A DNA stretch of 64,000 nucleotides from W0P28-013 sp964570565 (GTDB lineage: Bacteria; Bacteroidota; Bacteroidia; Bacteroidales; Paludibacteraceae). Made by a program: the position numbers and the translations under genes. The notes under the pieces were generated by a model that searched no databases, was not told the DNA's origin, and saw only the letters and a list, made by a program, of their open reading frames with translations. The DNA lies in assembly GCA_964570565.1 (NCBI GenBank), contig CAZMYT010000003.1, positions 124,001 through 188,000 of the forward strand, in the 5' to 3' direction. This document shows, in pieces, positions 9,131-18,505 of the stretch; position 1 is the stretch's first letter, and each line of letters begins with the position of its first letter.

Positions 9131-9177
9131 TGACTGAACGGTCGGTCAAAAATAGAGGTTAAATTTATATATAGCAA
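9131..9177 (-). promoter_or_regulatory. tetR-exporter promoter with TetR operator
   Basis: On the minus strand: TTG at 9175-9177, a 20 bp spacer, and the -7 TATTTTTG at 9147-9154. Immediately downstream, overlapping the -7 by two bases, is an imperfect palindrome (9131-9148) of TGAC.GA..G.TC.GTCA form, the shape usual for TetR/AcrR operators. A bound repressor would block the start site. Confidence 0.8.
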
Positions 9178-9273
9178 GAAAAAACAGAATTATTTTCAAA
9201 AAAAATAAAAACCAGACCTCATATTATTACAGTAAAAATCTACTCCAATAAGCAGAATTCGAACAATTTTTAG

Positions 9274-9281
9274 TATCTTTG
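9274..9281 (+). promoter_or_regulatory. rdgB-porZ promoter (-7 element)
   Basis: TATCTTTG followed by CAC, 26 bp before the rdgB start codon. No clear TTTG at -33. Confidence 0.6.
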
Positions 9282-9307
9282 CACGTTAGTTCTTTAATAC
9301 AAAAAAT

Positions 9308-9889
9308 ATGAAACAACTCGTTTTTGCCACGCACAACGCACACAAACTAGAGGAAGTCGCTAAAATGCTCGATGATATGATTCAGGTCGTGAGCCTCACC
9401 GATCTTCGCTGCACAGAAGAAATTCCTGAAAAAGGCTTCAATCTACAATCGAATGCGTTGCAAAAAGCACAATTCGTGGACGAACGTTTCAAATGTGACT
9501 GTTTTGGCGATGACACTGGCCTTGAGGTGGAAGCTTTGAATGGAGAACCTGGTGTTTTTTCGGCACGGTACGCTGGAGAGCCAGCCAATTCGGAAGCTAA
9601 CATTGAAAAATTATTAAAAAATCTTAAAGGTATCACCAACCGCAAAGCACAATTTAGAACAGTCATTGCTCTGATTTACAGACAACGCATCCATTATTTT
9701 GAGGGCGTTATCAAAGGGCGGATTATAGAAGAACGACAAGGCGATCACGGATTTGGTTATGACTCTATATTTATGCCTGACGGTTACGACCAAACATTTG
9801 CAGAATTACCTGCCGAAGTTAAAAATACAATTAGCCACAGAGGGCAAGCCATACGTAAACTTGTAACTTTTTTGAATACTCAGAATTAA
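9308..9889 (+). CDS. rdgB: XTP/dITP diphosphatase (Ham1/RdgB)
   Basis: House-cleaning pyrophosphatase that removes inosine and xanthosine triphosphates from the nucleotide pool. The 193 residues have the N-terminal ATHNAHKLEEV substrate loop (SxNxxK type in E. coli; here THNxxK), the DDTGLEVEAL acidic motif, the GVFSARYAGE motif, GFGYDSIF and the C-terminal SHRGQA. Length is normal. The porZ start lies 3 bp after its stop, so the two share the promoter at 9274. Confidence 0.96.
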   Translation: MKQLVFATHNAHKLEEVAKMLDDMIQVVSLTDLRCTEEIPEKGFNLQSNALQKAQFVDERFKCDCFGDDTGLEVEALNGEPGVFSARYAGEPANSEANIEKLLKNLKGITNRKAQFRTVIALIYRQRIHYFEGVIKGRIIEERQGDHGFGYDSIFMPDGYDQTFAELPAEVKNTISHRGQAIRKLVTFLNTQN

Positions 9890-9892
9890 GCT

Positions 9893-12244
9893 ATGAAAAT
9901 AAGAATTCTACTTCTAGCCTGTTTGATCAGCACTACGCTATTTGCAGAACAACTACCCATGGGAAGTTGGCGTACACATTTAGCGTACAACAACACCGAA
10001 GTAATAACACAAACTAAGGATAAAATATACGCTGTAAGTGAAGGTGCACTCTTCTCTATTGGAAAACAAGATGACGGCGTTGAAATTCTATCAAAAATTT
10101 CAGGGTTGAATGATAATAACATACTACGCATTGGCTATTCGAAAGAAAATGACATTTTACTTATCGCTTATGCCAATTCAAATATTGATTTATTAACCGA
10201 AGATGGCATTTTCAATATTAGCGATATTTATCGTAAAAACATGAGTGGCAGTAAAACCATTAATGACATTTACTTCAAAGGCGAGTATGCTTACCTATCG
10301 TGCGATTTTGGTATAGTGGTACTCAACTTAAAAAAACAAGAAATTACTGACACCTACATCATTGGAACCACTGGAGAAACAACACCTGTATTGTCATTGG
10401 CGGAGTTAAATGGGAAATTTTATGCTACCACAGAAACAGCCATTTTGACTGCAAATACCACAGGTGTAAATTTAGCAAACTTTGAAAACTGGAAGCCTTT
10501 AGCAACTGCCCCTACAAGCGGCAATAATGTACGTGCCGTTGCATATGACAACACACTATTACTTTTGCAAACCGATGGCGACGTACATGCTTATTCTTCA
10601 GAAGCTTGGGTAGGTGAAAAAACCTTTTCTGGAATTCTGAATATCAACTCAAACGATGGCTATCTATTTATTATTAACAAACAACAAATCAACTATTACC
10701 ACAATGGTGATTTAACAACACCAACAACTATCAGTCGAGTAGATACAAAAATGGCTCTTTACGATGCCGAAGACAATAATATCTGGGTAGCGGCAAGCTA
10801 TGCAGGTGTGGGCAAATGGTCCATAGCAAATCAGTCTTTTGATCTATTTCGCCCAAGTGGACCAACAGTCAATTATGCTTGGCGTATTATTTACAGCAAT
10901 GGTAAAATTTTAACTATTCCAGGAGGTCGCTGGGCAGTAGAATACAACCGAATTGGGCACGTTATGATGTTTGAAAATGGCGTATGGACGAATATCCTCA
11001 ATGATTTTATTCCTGGACCAACAGGAGCCGCAATAAAACTCTATGCAACTGACTTTGTGGATGCAGTAATAGACCCTTTGGATAATTCACATTTTTTTGT
11101 AGCCACTTACGGAACAGGCATTTACGAATTTAGAGATAACAAATACTATAAACTTTATAATGCGGATAATAGTGGCGTTGAAAGTATATTTCCAACAAGA
11201 AAACCCGAATATGCGTATTATAAATATCAACGTATTGATGGATTAAAATATGACGACGAAGGTAACTTATGGTTCCTAAATAATAAAACCTCGTCGACTA
11301 TCAAATACTTTCCTAAAAATTCAACCGGTGCTGTTAAAATGGTTCCATTTGAAAGCATCAAATCGGTAGAAACAGCTCAAGATATTATTATTTCTAAACA
11401 AAATAAAAATCAAAAATGGGTGCTAATACCTCGACTCTTTAATAGTACAACCACAGGTATGTTTACCTTTAACGACAATGGTACAGAAACATCGGATGAT
11501 GATATTTCTCGTTTATTTACGTTCTTTTACGATCAAGATGGGAATAAATTCCAACCCACCAACTTTCTATGTGTAGCACAAGATCAGGATAATGCGCTTT
11601 GGATGGGAACAACAGATGGCCCTATAGTGTTAAACAATCAATCCAAAGCATTTGATACGAACTACACGTGTACACGTATCAAAATTCCACGAAATGACGG
11701 TACTAATTTAGCGGACTTTTTGTTAGATGGTATGAAAATCAATGCTATTGCAGTAGATGGAGCTAATCGCAAATGGATTGGAACAGAATCGTCAGGGGTA
11801 TTTTTGGTATCGGCAAACGGTTTAGAAACCGTGAAACATTTTACTAGCGAAAATAGTCCATTGCTATCTAATAACATCATCAGCATTGGCATCAACGAAA
11901 AAACGGGTGAAGTATTTTTTGGTACAGGAAAAGGTTTAATCTCCTACCAATCGGATGCTATTGAAGGCGGCGACTCTTTCAATAATGTACACGCCTTCCC
12001 AAATCCTGTTCGCGAGACCTATAAAGGTGTAATTACAATCACAGGCTTGGTAACTGATTCACGTGTCAAAATTACAGACATTACGGGCAATGTGGTTTTT
12101 GAGACTATTTCAAACGGAGGTGTGGCAACATGGGATGGTAATCGCCGCACAGGAGATCGTGTTGCAACTGGTGTATATTTAGCACTTTGCTTCAGTCCCG
12201 ATGGAAAACAATATGCTACGGCCAAAATATTGGTTATTAATTAA
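9893..12244 (+). CDS. porZ: Type IX secretion system protein PorZ
   Basis: Large secreted protein (783 residues) of the T9SS attachment complex. Family work places PorZ at the cell surface, where it binds anionic LPS and helps the PorU sortase. A signal peptide is seen at residues 1-19 (ending LFAEQ). The body has repeating beta-propeller-like segments (for example YAVSEGALFSI, NIWVAASYAGVGKWS, NLWFLNNKTSS, ALWMGTTDG, RKWIGTESSG). The end, FPNPVRE then TGLVTDSRVKITDITGNVVFE and a final KILVIN strand, is a T9SS-type C-terminal domain. It follows rdgB by 3 bp and precedes two EptA-like genes. Confidence 0.92.
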   Translation: MKIRILLLACLISTTLFAEQLPMGSWRTHLAYNNTEVITQTKDKIYAVSEGALFSIGKQDDGVEILSKISGLNDNNILRIGYSKENDILLIAYANSNIDLLTEDGIFNISDIYRKNMSGSKTINDIYFKGEYAYLSCDFGIVVLNLKKQEITDTYIIGTTGETTPVLSLAELNGKFYATTETAILTANTTGVNLANFENWKPLATAPTSGNNVRAVAYDNTLLLLQTDGDVHAYSSEAWVGEKTFSGILNINSNDGYLFIINKQQINYYHNGDLTTPTTISRVDTKMALYDAEDNNIWVAASYAGVGKWSIANQSFDLFRPSGPTVNYAWRIIYSNGKILTIPGGRWAVEYNRIGHVMMFENGVWTNILNDFIPGPTGAAIKLYATDFVDAVIDPLDNSHFFVATYGTGIYEFRDNKYYKLYNADNSGVESIFPTRKPEYAYYKYQRIDGLKYDDEGNLWFLNNKTSSTIKYFPKNSTGAVKMVPFESIKSVETAQDIIISKQNKNQKWVLIPRLFNSTTTGMFTFNDNGTETSDDDISRLFTFFYDQDGNKFQPTNFLCVAQDQDNALWMGTTDGPIVLNNQSKAFDTNYTCTRIKIPRNDGTNLADFLLDGMKINAIAVDGANRKWIGTESSGVFLVSANGLETVKHFTSENSPLLSNNIISIGINEKTGEVFFGTGKGLISYQSDAIEGGDSFNNVHAFPNPVRETYKGVITITGLVTDSRVKITDITGNVVFETISNGGVATWDGNRRTGDRVATGVYLALCFSPDGKQYATAKILVIN

Positions 12245-12254
12245 TAGTCATACC

Positions 12255-13790
12255 ATGCAATCGAATATAGTTAAATGGTTGATACATACATTTGTATGTA
12301 CTCTATTTATTTTATTCACTTGTGTTATCGCCGATTTTTTACCGTTACCATCAGCTACTCAAGTTAACGATATTCTTTCTGCAGGCTACCATTTTGTAGA
12401 AATTGGCATTACTTTATGGGCTTTTTTGCTCTTATTGTCCCTATTACCACCGATAGCCTTTTGCACGCTTTATACTATTTTGGGAGGTATTAGTGCCATT
12501 TTAGCGTTTTTTCGTTATAAAATAGGATTTGCATTTAATACCATCATTTTAGACGTTATCTTCCAAACTGATTTTACGGTTTCTGCCGACGTTCTATCAT
12601 GGCAGTTATTCGTATGGATAGTGCTATTTGTAACCACGAGTATAATTCTTTCAAGAAAACGCTACGCCTATAAAATTCAGTATAAACATCTGGCTTCCAT
12701 CATTATTATTGGGTTATCATCAGTTTGTTTAATTATTTTTACAAGTAATTTTTCGCCACTGGCGAACTCTGTACGCAACCACTTACCATTCAACATATAC
12801 AGTGTTACTCAGGATTACCTATCTGAGAGGCAAGAGATAAAAACGGAACGACCATCGGTTTTCTCGTATGCCACAACATCAGAAGACCTGATTGTTGTTG
12901 CCATAATTGGAGAAGCGCTACGGTCCGACCATCTACACTGCAATGGTTATAAACGCCAAACTACACCTCGTTTAGAACAATTAGGAATTGTTTCGTTTGA
13001 TAACATCTATTCAGAATATATTCACACCAATCGCAGCGTACCTCACATTTTAACGCGCGCAGACTCTTTAAACCCAGATCGGGCTTTTTCGGAGCCGTCG
13101 TTTATCGATGTATTCAAAGCTGCCGATTACCAAACCACTTTTATCGCTAACCAGAATCCTGAAAAACCTTATTTCTATTTTTTCTCAGAAGCTGATACCA
13201 GCATTCGAATAAACAGTGGACGATCATTTGTCACCTTTGACAAATGGCTTGATGGCGACATGTTGCCACTTTATAATAATATAATACAACGGCCATACAA
13301 AAAGCAACTAATCGTATTACATTGTATCGGTTCACACTGGTGGTATAATGCGCATTTTATAAAAACACCAGATATGGATTCACTATTTACACCAATTGTA
13401 GAATCACGCGTTATTTCAGGTGCAGACTCTATGGCTATTGTGAATTCATACGATAACACAATTTTATACACAGATTATTTCCTGAGTCAAGTAATCGCGT
13501 CGCTAAAACATAAAAACGCCATCGTTTTATTTCTGTCTGACCATGGCGAAGCATTAGGCGAAGATGGTAAATGGTTGCATGCCTCCGATCCATCAATAAA
13601 GGCGCTTCATGAAACGGCATCTTTTGTTTGGTTTTCGGATATTTACAAGAAAAAATATCCTACTTTTGTTGCAGCTGCGCATAAAAATTGTTGCCAACGC
13701 TATAGAACTGATTATTTTTATCACTCTATCATTGATGGAGCACATATACAAACAGACGTACTAGATACAACCTTGAGCATTTTTAGATAA
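12255..13790 (+). CDS. Phosphoethanolamine transferase / sulfatase-fold membrane protein, copy 1
   Basis: Membrane enzyme resembling EptA-type lipid A phosphoethanolamine transferases. From the ATG at 12255 it has 511 residues; a longer frame would overlap the porZ end. The N-terminal ~190 residues hold five hydrophobic helices. The catalytic domain follows with IGEALRSDHLHCNGY, where the usual motif is IGET.R.DH. The expected nucleophile is T258 in HTNRSVP, matching the TxxSVP spacing of EptA, and the metal ligands are in LSDHGEALG with a later His. The cysteines that brace the nucleophile in proteobacterial EptA are absent. It overlaps the next gene by one base (TAATG), so translation is coupled. 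The acceptor, lipid A or another glycan, is inferred. Confidence 0.82.
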   Translation: MQSNIVKWLIHTFVCTLFILFTCVIADFLPLPSATQVNDILSAGYHFVEIGITLWAFLLLLSLLPPIAFCTLYTILGGISAILAFFRYKIGFAFNTIILDVIFQTDFTVSADVLSWQLFVWIVLFVTTSIILSRKRYAYKIQYKHLASIIIIGLSSVCLIIFTSNFSPLANSVRNHLPFNIYSVTQDYLSERQEIKTERPSVFSYATTSEDLIVVAIIGEALRSDHLHCNGYKRQTTPRLEQLGIVSFDNIYSEYIHTNRSVPHILTRADSLNPDRAFSEPSFIDVFKAADYQTTFIANQNPEKPYFYFFSEADTSIRINSGRSFVTFDKWLDGDMLPLYNNIIQRPYKKQLIVLHCIGSHWWYNAHFIKTPDMDSLFTPIVESRVISGADSMAIVNSYDNTILYTDYFLSQVIASLKHKNAIVLFLSDHGEALGEDGKWLHASDPSIKALHETASFVWFSDIYKKKYPTFVAAAHKNCCQRYRTDYFYHSIIDGAHIQTDVLDTTLSIFR

Positions 13791-15559
13791 TGTACACAAC
13801 ACAACCCAAGCATAAAATTCACCTGTCATCTCAATCGGTGCTTGTAATTATACTATCCACCATCGTATTATTACCAAACCTGGTGGCTACTTTTGTGGCT
13901 ATCGATTTAGGTTCATTTTGGATGAGATTATGTTACCTCATTGGTTCGATATTGATTTTTCTTATACCTGCGACCGTTCTCAAAGCACGTTGGTTTTTTG
14001 CTTTTCACAGCGTAACGCTTATCATTGGTTTGGTTGAATTAACACATTTAATCATAAACAAAGCAACCACTTCGCTACTCTTTGTTTATACCATTTTAAT
14101 ATCAGAAACGGGAGAAGCGGTAGAACTTTGGTCAACGGCTTGGCCTCTTATACTGATTGTTTTTTTATTTTTTATACTTTATTGGAAAAGCATTTTTCAT
14201 CGATTGGATAATACGTACTTATTCCCAAGTAAAGTGCGACGCTATATTATATATGTCATTTTACTGTCTCTAGCGTTATTTGGCGGTGCTTACAAAGCCA
14301 ACGACCAGTTTCTAAATACATTGGAAATTCCGATTCACAATGAAAAAATACGGACTGAATATTTATCTTTTGGTGAAAAAATTTTCCCACTCAATTTAAT
14401 AATGCATGCCTACAAAATTGGTGTCATTAACCAAGACATCGAAAACCAAAAGAAACAACTCGAATCATTCTCATTTGGAATAAAAAAACAGAAAAAACGC
14501 CCTAAAGAAATCGTCGTACTAGTAATAGGAGAAACTGCGCGCTACGGCAATTTTGGGATTAATGGTTATGCACGTAACACCACACCGCGACTCAGTAAAC
14601 GTACGAATCTTATATCCTTTGATAGCACTTACGCTATTGCCAATTTAACCACCGTATCGGTTCCATTTATTTTATCACGTGCAACTCCACAGACAACAGA
14701 AATATTTAACAAGGAAAAATCTATTGTAGAAGCATTTCAAGAAGCGGGTTATCACACAGCATGGATTGCCAACCAAAGTTTTGGTAACAAATTACTGATG
14801 CCAATTTCGAGTTCATGTGATTACACACATTATTTGCCAGCTGATATCACAAATCACCAAAATCTTGATATCAAACTACTAGATTATTTACAACCACTGC
14901 TAGACAAAGAAAAAGGCCGACAATTTATCGTTTTACATTCGTTAGGATGCCATTTCAAATATAATTGCCGTTACCCAAAAGAGTTTGCACAGTTTCAGCC
15001 CGATTTAAATAGTGAAACCGATGTGACCGCTTTTTTGGACAAATATAATCTGCGCAAGTTGGAAGATATTTCCGGTAAACTGGACAACCAGCCGCTAATA
15101 ACAGAAGTAAAAACATTATTAGTCAACTCCTACGATAATGCCATTTTATATACCGATTATTTTCTCGATAGCACCATTGAGCGGTTAGAAAAAACAGGTA
15201 AATCATGCATTTTAATTTACGTGGGCGACCATGGCGAAAATTTATTGGATGATGATCGCCACATGTTCTTACACGGGACATACAGTGGTAGTGCATACGA
15301 ATATCATGTTCCTATGATGATTTGGTATTCAAACAAATATAAGCGATTACATCCTCAAAAAATTGCGGCCTTACAGGAGAATAAATCAAAAAGAATGTCG
15401 TCGATGGTAATTTTCAATTCACTAATTGATATGGCTAGCATTCACTATGCCAATTTGGATAGTTCGTTAAGCATAGTAAACCCTCAATTGCAAAACCAAG
15501 ACACCATTTGGGGACTTGATGCAAATCTCAAACTAATAGAAATTCCAACACAAAAATAA
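13790..15559 (+). CDS. Phosphoethanolamine transferase / sulfatase-fold membrane protein, copy 2
   Basis: Paralogue of the preceding gene with 589 residues: five or six N-terminal membrane helices to about residue 170, then a periplasmic sulfatase-fold domain. Motifs are VIGETARYGNFGINGY, the putative nucleophile T287 in TTVSVP, SYDNAILYTDYFLD, and GDHGENLLDD with a following HMFLHG, which supply metal-binding residues. It is closer to canonical EptA than copy 1 (GETAR is kept). The start overlaps the upstream stop by one base. Both copies probably modify envelope lipids; different acceptors or headgroups are possible. Confidence 0.84.
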   Translation: MYTTQPKHKIHLSSQSVLVIILSTIVLLPNLVATFVAIDLGSFWMRLCYLIGSILIFLIPATVLKARWFFAFHSVTLIIGLVELTHLIINKATTSLLFVYTILISETGEAVELWSTAWPLILIVFLFFILYWKSIFHRLDNTYLFPSKVRRYIIYVILLSLALFGGAYKANDQFLNTLEIPIHNEKIRTEYLSFGEKIFPLNLIMHAYKIGVINQDIENQKKQLESFSFGIKKQKKRPKEIVVLVIGETARYGNFGINGYARNTTPRLSKRTNLISFDSTYAIANLTTVSVPFILSRATPQTTEIFNKEKSIVEAFQEAGYHTAWIANQSFGNKLLMPISSSCDYTHYLPADITNHQNLDIKLLDYLQPLLDKEKGRQFIVLHSLGCHFKYNCRYPKEFAQFQPDLNSETDVTAFLDKYNLRKLEDISGKLDNQPLITEVKTLLVNSYDNAILYTDYFLDSTIERLEKTGKSCILIYVGDHGENLLDDDRHMFLHGTYSGSAYEYHVPMMIWYSNKYKRLHPQKIAALQENKSKRMSSMVIFNSLIDMASIHYANLDSSLSIVNPQLQNQDTIWGLDANLKLIEIPTQK

Positions 15560-15565
15560 CGACTT

Positions 15566-16387
15566 ATGCGACATAGTTTTACCATCATCCTTATAATCTC
15601 GAGTTTGTGGCTCACCAAGTTGTACGCACAAACATCAGAACCATTTATGAATCACACATGGTCTATTGGTGTTGGCAATATGACACTACATGATAGCTAC
15701 CTATCGCCAGCCTCTTATTCGGGACTAAATTTAAATTTGAATATTGCAGAAAGTGCTTTTTATAAAAATTGTGACGAAAAAATATCGTGGGACACACGCC
15801 TACAACTCTCTTACGGCGACACGTACAATCCTGCCAAAACGGCATCTATCAACTATTTTGGAGGGATTTTGGGATATGGAAGTCACTACCATTTTCAACC
15901 ATTGCACAACTTAACCATTATGACTGGAGCATTTGTAAATGTAGAAGGTGCACTCAAATACAATAGTCGCAACGTGAACAACATGGGCTCTGGCGACCTC
16001 AATACCACCTTGTATGCATCAGCCATCATGCGTTACAAGGTGCGATCCGAACGTTTACACATGAATATTCAATATGAATTGATGACGCCAGTTTTAGGAT
16101 GTATGTTTATTCCAGAAATGGGACACTCTTACTATGAAATTTACGAAAATCTCCCCAATGATTTAGACAAAGTCACTCATTTTTCATCCTTTCATAACAA
16201 ACAAGGCATTCAAGGAAAATTCACACTCGATTTTCTACTGAAAAACGTAACACTGCGTGCTGGATTTTCACACAACAACCAAACGTGGCAAGGTAACGAC
16301 TTGAATTTCAAACAATCGCAGTTTAATATTCTTATAGGAGCCACATACAATATAATCCGATTGGGCGGTAAAAAGGCAGAAAAATAA
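15566..16387 (+). CDS. DUF3316 outer-membrane-like protein
   Basis: 273 residues with a signal peptide (1-21, ending LYAQ). The mature part starts with WSIGVGNMTLHDSYLSPASYSG, which fits the DUF3316 pattern, and continues as alternating beta-strands rich in Tyr, Asn and aromatic ends, suggesting a small outer-membrane barrel. It starts 6 bp after the second EptA-like gene and is surely in the same transcript. The molecular role is not known. Confidence 0.75.
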   Translation: MRHSFTIILIISSLWLTKLYAQTSEPFMNHTWSIGVGNMTLHDSYLSPASYSGLNLNLNIAESAFYKNCDEKISWDTRLQLSYGDTYNPAKTASINYFGGILGYGSHYHFQPLHNLTIMTGAFVNVEGALKYNSRNVNNMGSGDLNTTLYASAIMRYKVRSERLHMNIQYELMTPVLGCMFIPEMGHSYYEIYENLPNDLDKVTHFSSFHNKQGIQGKFTLDFLLKNVTLRAGFSHNNQTWQGNDLNFKQSQFNILIGATYNIIRLGGKKAEK

Positions 16388-16432
16388 GTCACTGAGATTT
16401 ACTAATTTTCACTCACACTCGAAACAAACGCT

Positions 16433-17452
16433 ATGAAACGAACTATCATAATTGCCTTCAGTACTCTTTTATTGTTGGTCAGCTGCGAAGATAACACTTA
16501 TAAAACCTTCGATGCTAACCCATACACCAATTTTGATGCCTTGTGGAAAACACTCGACCAAAAATATTGCTATTTTGAGACCAAAAACCTCGATTGGGAT
16601 GGTGTAAAAACAGTTTATCGCGCCAAATTGACACACGTAAAAACCGCTTTTGATTTATTCGATGTCTGTGCCCAAATGCTCGACACATTGCAAGATGGAC
16701 ACGTTAATTTATATTCATCATTCGACATATCGCGTTGCACAGGTTGGTTCGACAACTATCCAGCCAACTACAACGAAAACATTGTATATGGTCCACAATA
16801 CCTAGGTGCAAATTATCGCATTGCTGGCGGTTTCCATTACGGGCGCATCAACAACGGAGAAATTGGCTATATACGTTATCGCGATTTTTCAAACGGCTTT
16901 ACAAGTGCAAATTTCTCGTACATGGATTACTATTTTAAAGATTGTAAAGGCATTATTATTGATGTACGAAATAACGGAGGCGGTCAGCTCGATTACAGCA
17001 AAAATTTTGCGTCGTGTTTCTTTACCGAGAAAACCATTACGGGTTATATGCGTCACAAAACAGGTTTTGGTCACACTGATTTTTCGGAGATGCAACCCAT
17101 GTATGTCGATCCCGCTTTAGCCCCTATCGATTGGAGCAAACGAAAAGTGGTGGTACTTTGTAATCGTCGCTGTTACAGCGCAACCAACGATTTTGTGACG
17201 AAAATGTTACAAGCACCAAACGTCACGGTAATTGGAGGCAAAACTGGCGGAGGAGGCGGCATGCCACTTTCGAGTGAATTACCCAATGGTTGGATGATTC
17301 GCTTTTCGGCCGTGCCTATGTACGATCAAAATGGCTCCGAAATCGAATTTGGCGTCAATCCTGATATTCAGATTAACACCACCAACGAAGATGCTTCAAC
17401 TGGAAAAGATACCATTATTGAATACGCCATCAATTTATTAAAAAGCAATTGA
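16433..17452 (+). CDS. S41 family peptidase, lipoprotein
   Basis: 339 residues with a lipoprotein signal ending at C18 (LLLVSC). An N-terminal helical cap (DALWKTLDQKYCYF, then MLDTLQDGHVNL) precedes the C-terminal processing peptidase/tricorn core: GYIRYRDF, IIIDVRNNGGG, the likely nucleophile Ser in CYSATNDF, GGKTGGGGG and a final GVNPDI. No PDZ domain is obvious. It sits in the porZ-EptA run and overlaps the next gene's region closely. The substrate is unknown; anchoring implies periplasmic or surface proteolysis. Confidence 0.87.
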   Translation: MKRTIIIAFSTLLLLVSCEDNTYKTFDANPYTNFDALWKTLDQKYCYFETKNLDWDGVKTVYRAKLTHVKTAFDLFDVCAQMLDTLQDGHVNLYSSFDISRCTGWFDNYPANYNENIVYGPQYLGANYRIAGGFHYGRINNGEIGYIRYRDFSNGFTSANFSYMDYYFKDCKGIIIDVRNNGGGQLDYSKNFASCFFTEKTITGYMRHKTGFGHTDFSEMQPMYVDPALAPIDWSKRKVVVLCNRRCYSATNDFVTKMLQAPNVTVIGGKTGGGGGMPLSSELPNGWMIRFSAVPMYDQNGSEIEFGVNPDIQINTTNEDASTGKDTIIEYAINLLKSN

Positions 17453-17454
17453 GT

Positions 17455-18393
17455 ATGAATTTCAGAACAGTTATAGCCATACCCAAACAGAAAACGATAA
17501 ACTACCAACAGCGAATTTTGCTTTTGGGGTCTTGCTTTAGCGAAAATATAGGGCAAAAGTTAATCGATTATCATCTGCCTTGTTTGAGTAATCCGTTTGG
17601 AATTCTTTATAATCCATTGTCAATAGCAAGCGCCGTGCAACGACTTATAGCACAAAAGCCATTTGTAGAAGAAGAACTTTTTGAGCACCACGGGCTCTAC
17701 CACAGTTGGGCGCATCACGGAAGTTTTTCAACGGCTTCAAAAGAAGAAACGCTAGCGAAGATTAACACACGTTACGACGAAGCCTCCAAGCATTTACAAC
17801 AAAGCGAGGTATTATTAATCACTTTCGGGTCATCCTGGGTGTACGAATATCACGGTGTCGCAGTAGCCAATTGTCACAAAGTAGCAGAAACAGAATTCAC
17901 ACGACGACGCTTAACAGTAGCAGAAATTGTGAACACCTATACAAAACTGATACTGCAATTGTCAGAAAAAAATCCGCATCTACAGGTTATTTTCTCGGTC
18001 AGTCCTATACGTTACATGCGCCAAGGAGCAAGCGAAAACCAAACTAATAAAGCTATTTTATTATTAGCCGTTGAAGCGCTTTCTGAACGATTTGAAAACG
18101 TCACTTACTTCCCAGCGTACGAAATTGTGCTAGACGAGTTACGCGATTACCGTTTTTTTGCCGAAGACATGATTCATCCATCAAAAGTGGCAATTGACTA
18201 TATTTGGGAACGATTTGTCGATGCATTTTTCGACCAAGAAACACAGAAGTTGCTTCCTAAAATTGAAAAGCTCAATAAACTAATGGAACATAGGCCACTA
18301 CATAATGATACAGCTGATTACAAAAAATTTATAGCTTATAAAGAAACACTCATGGCAGAGTTTGCAAAACAATATCCAGCGTTGATATTTTGA
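17455..18393 (+). CDS. GSCFA domain protein
   Basis: 312 residues from the ATG at 17455, two bases after the S41 stop; an in-frame TTG at 17449 would overlap it. The name-giving GSCFS motif is at residues 25-29, where the Ser would be the nucleophile of an SGNH-like hydrolase. FGSSWVYE, NCHKV and FSVSPIR blocks and a late D-x-x-H-P (EDMIHPSK) complete the catalytic set. No signal peptide is present. The family has no firmly known substrate; esterase activity is inferred from the fold. Confidence 0.87.
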   Translation: MNFRTVIAIPKQKTINYQQRILLLGSCFSENIGQKLIDYHLPCLSNPFGILYNPLSIASAVQRLIAQKPFVEEELFEHHGLYHSWAHHGSFSTASKEETLAKINTRYDEASKHLQQSEVLLITFGSSWVYEYHGVAVANCHKVAETEFTRRRLTVAEIVNTYTKLILQLSEKNPHLQVIFSVSPIRYMRQGASENQTNKAILLLAVEALSERFENVTYFPAYEIVLDELRDYRFFAEDMIHPSKVAIDYIWERFVDAFFDQETQKLLPKIEKLNKLMEHRPLHNDTADYKKFIAYKETLMAEFAKQYPALIF

Positions 18394-18450
18394 AACAAAC
18401 TTAAAAATAACAGAAAAGCATAGTTAACACGCCTTTTTTTGATGTAACAC

Positions 18451-18481
18451 TTTGATACACGAAAAAAAAATGTTATTTTTG
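18451..18481 (+). promoter_or_regulatory. Promoter of the pRiA4b ORF-3-like gene
   Basis: TTTG (18451-18454), a 19 bp spacer and TATTTTTG (18474-18481) make a full Bacteroidota consensus promoter, 24 bp before the start codon. Confidence 0.85.
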
Positions 18482-18505
18482 AACCCATAAAAACTAACAC
18501 AACTC

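Noticed and set aside
12201..12254. Upstream extension of the first EptA-like protein
   Set aside because: It would overlap the porZ end and add polar residues before the first helix; ATG 12255 gives a normal membrane-protein start.
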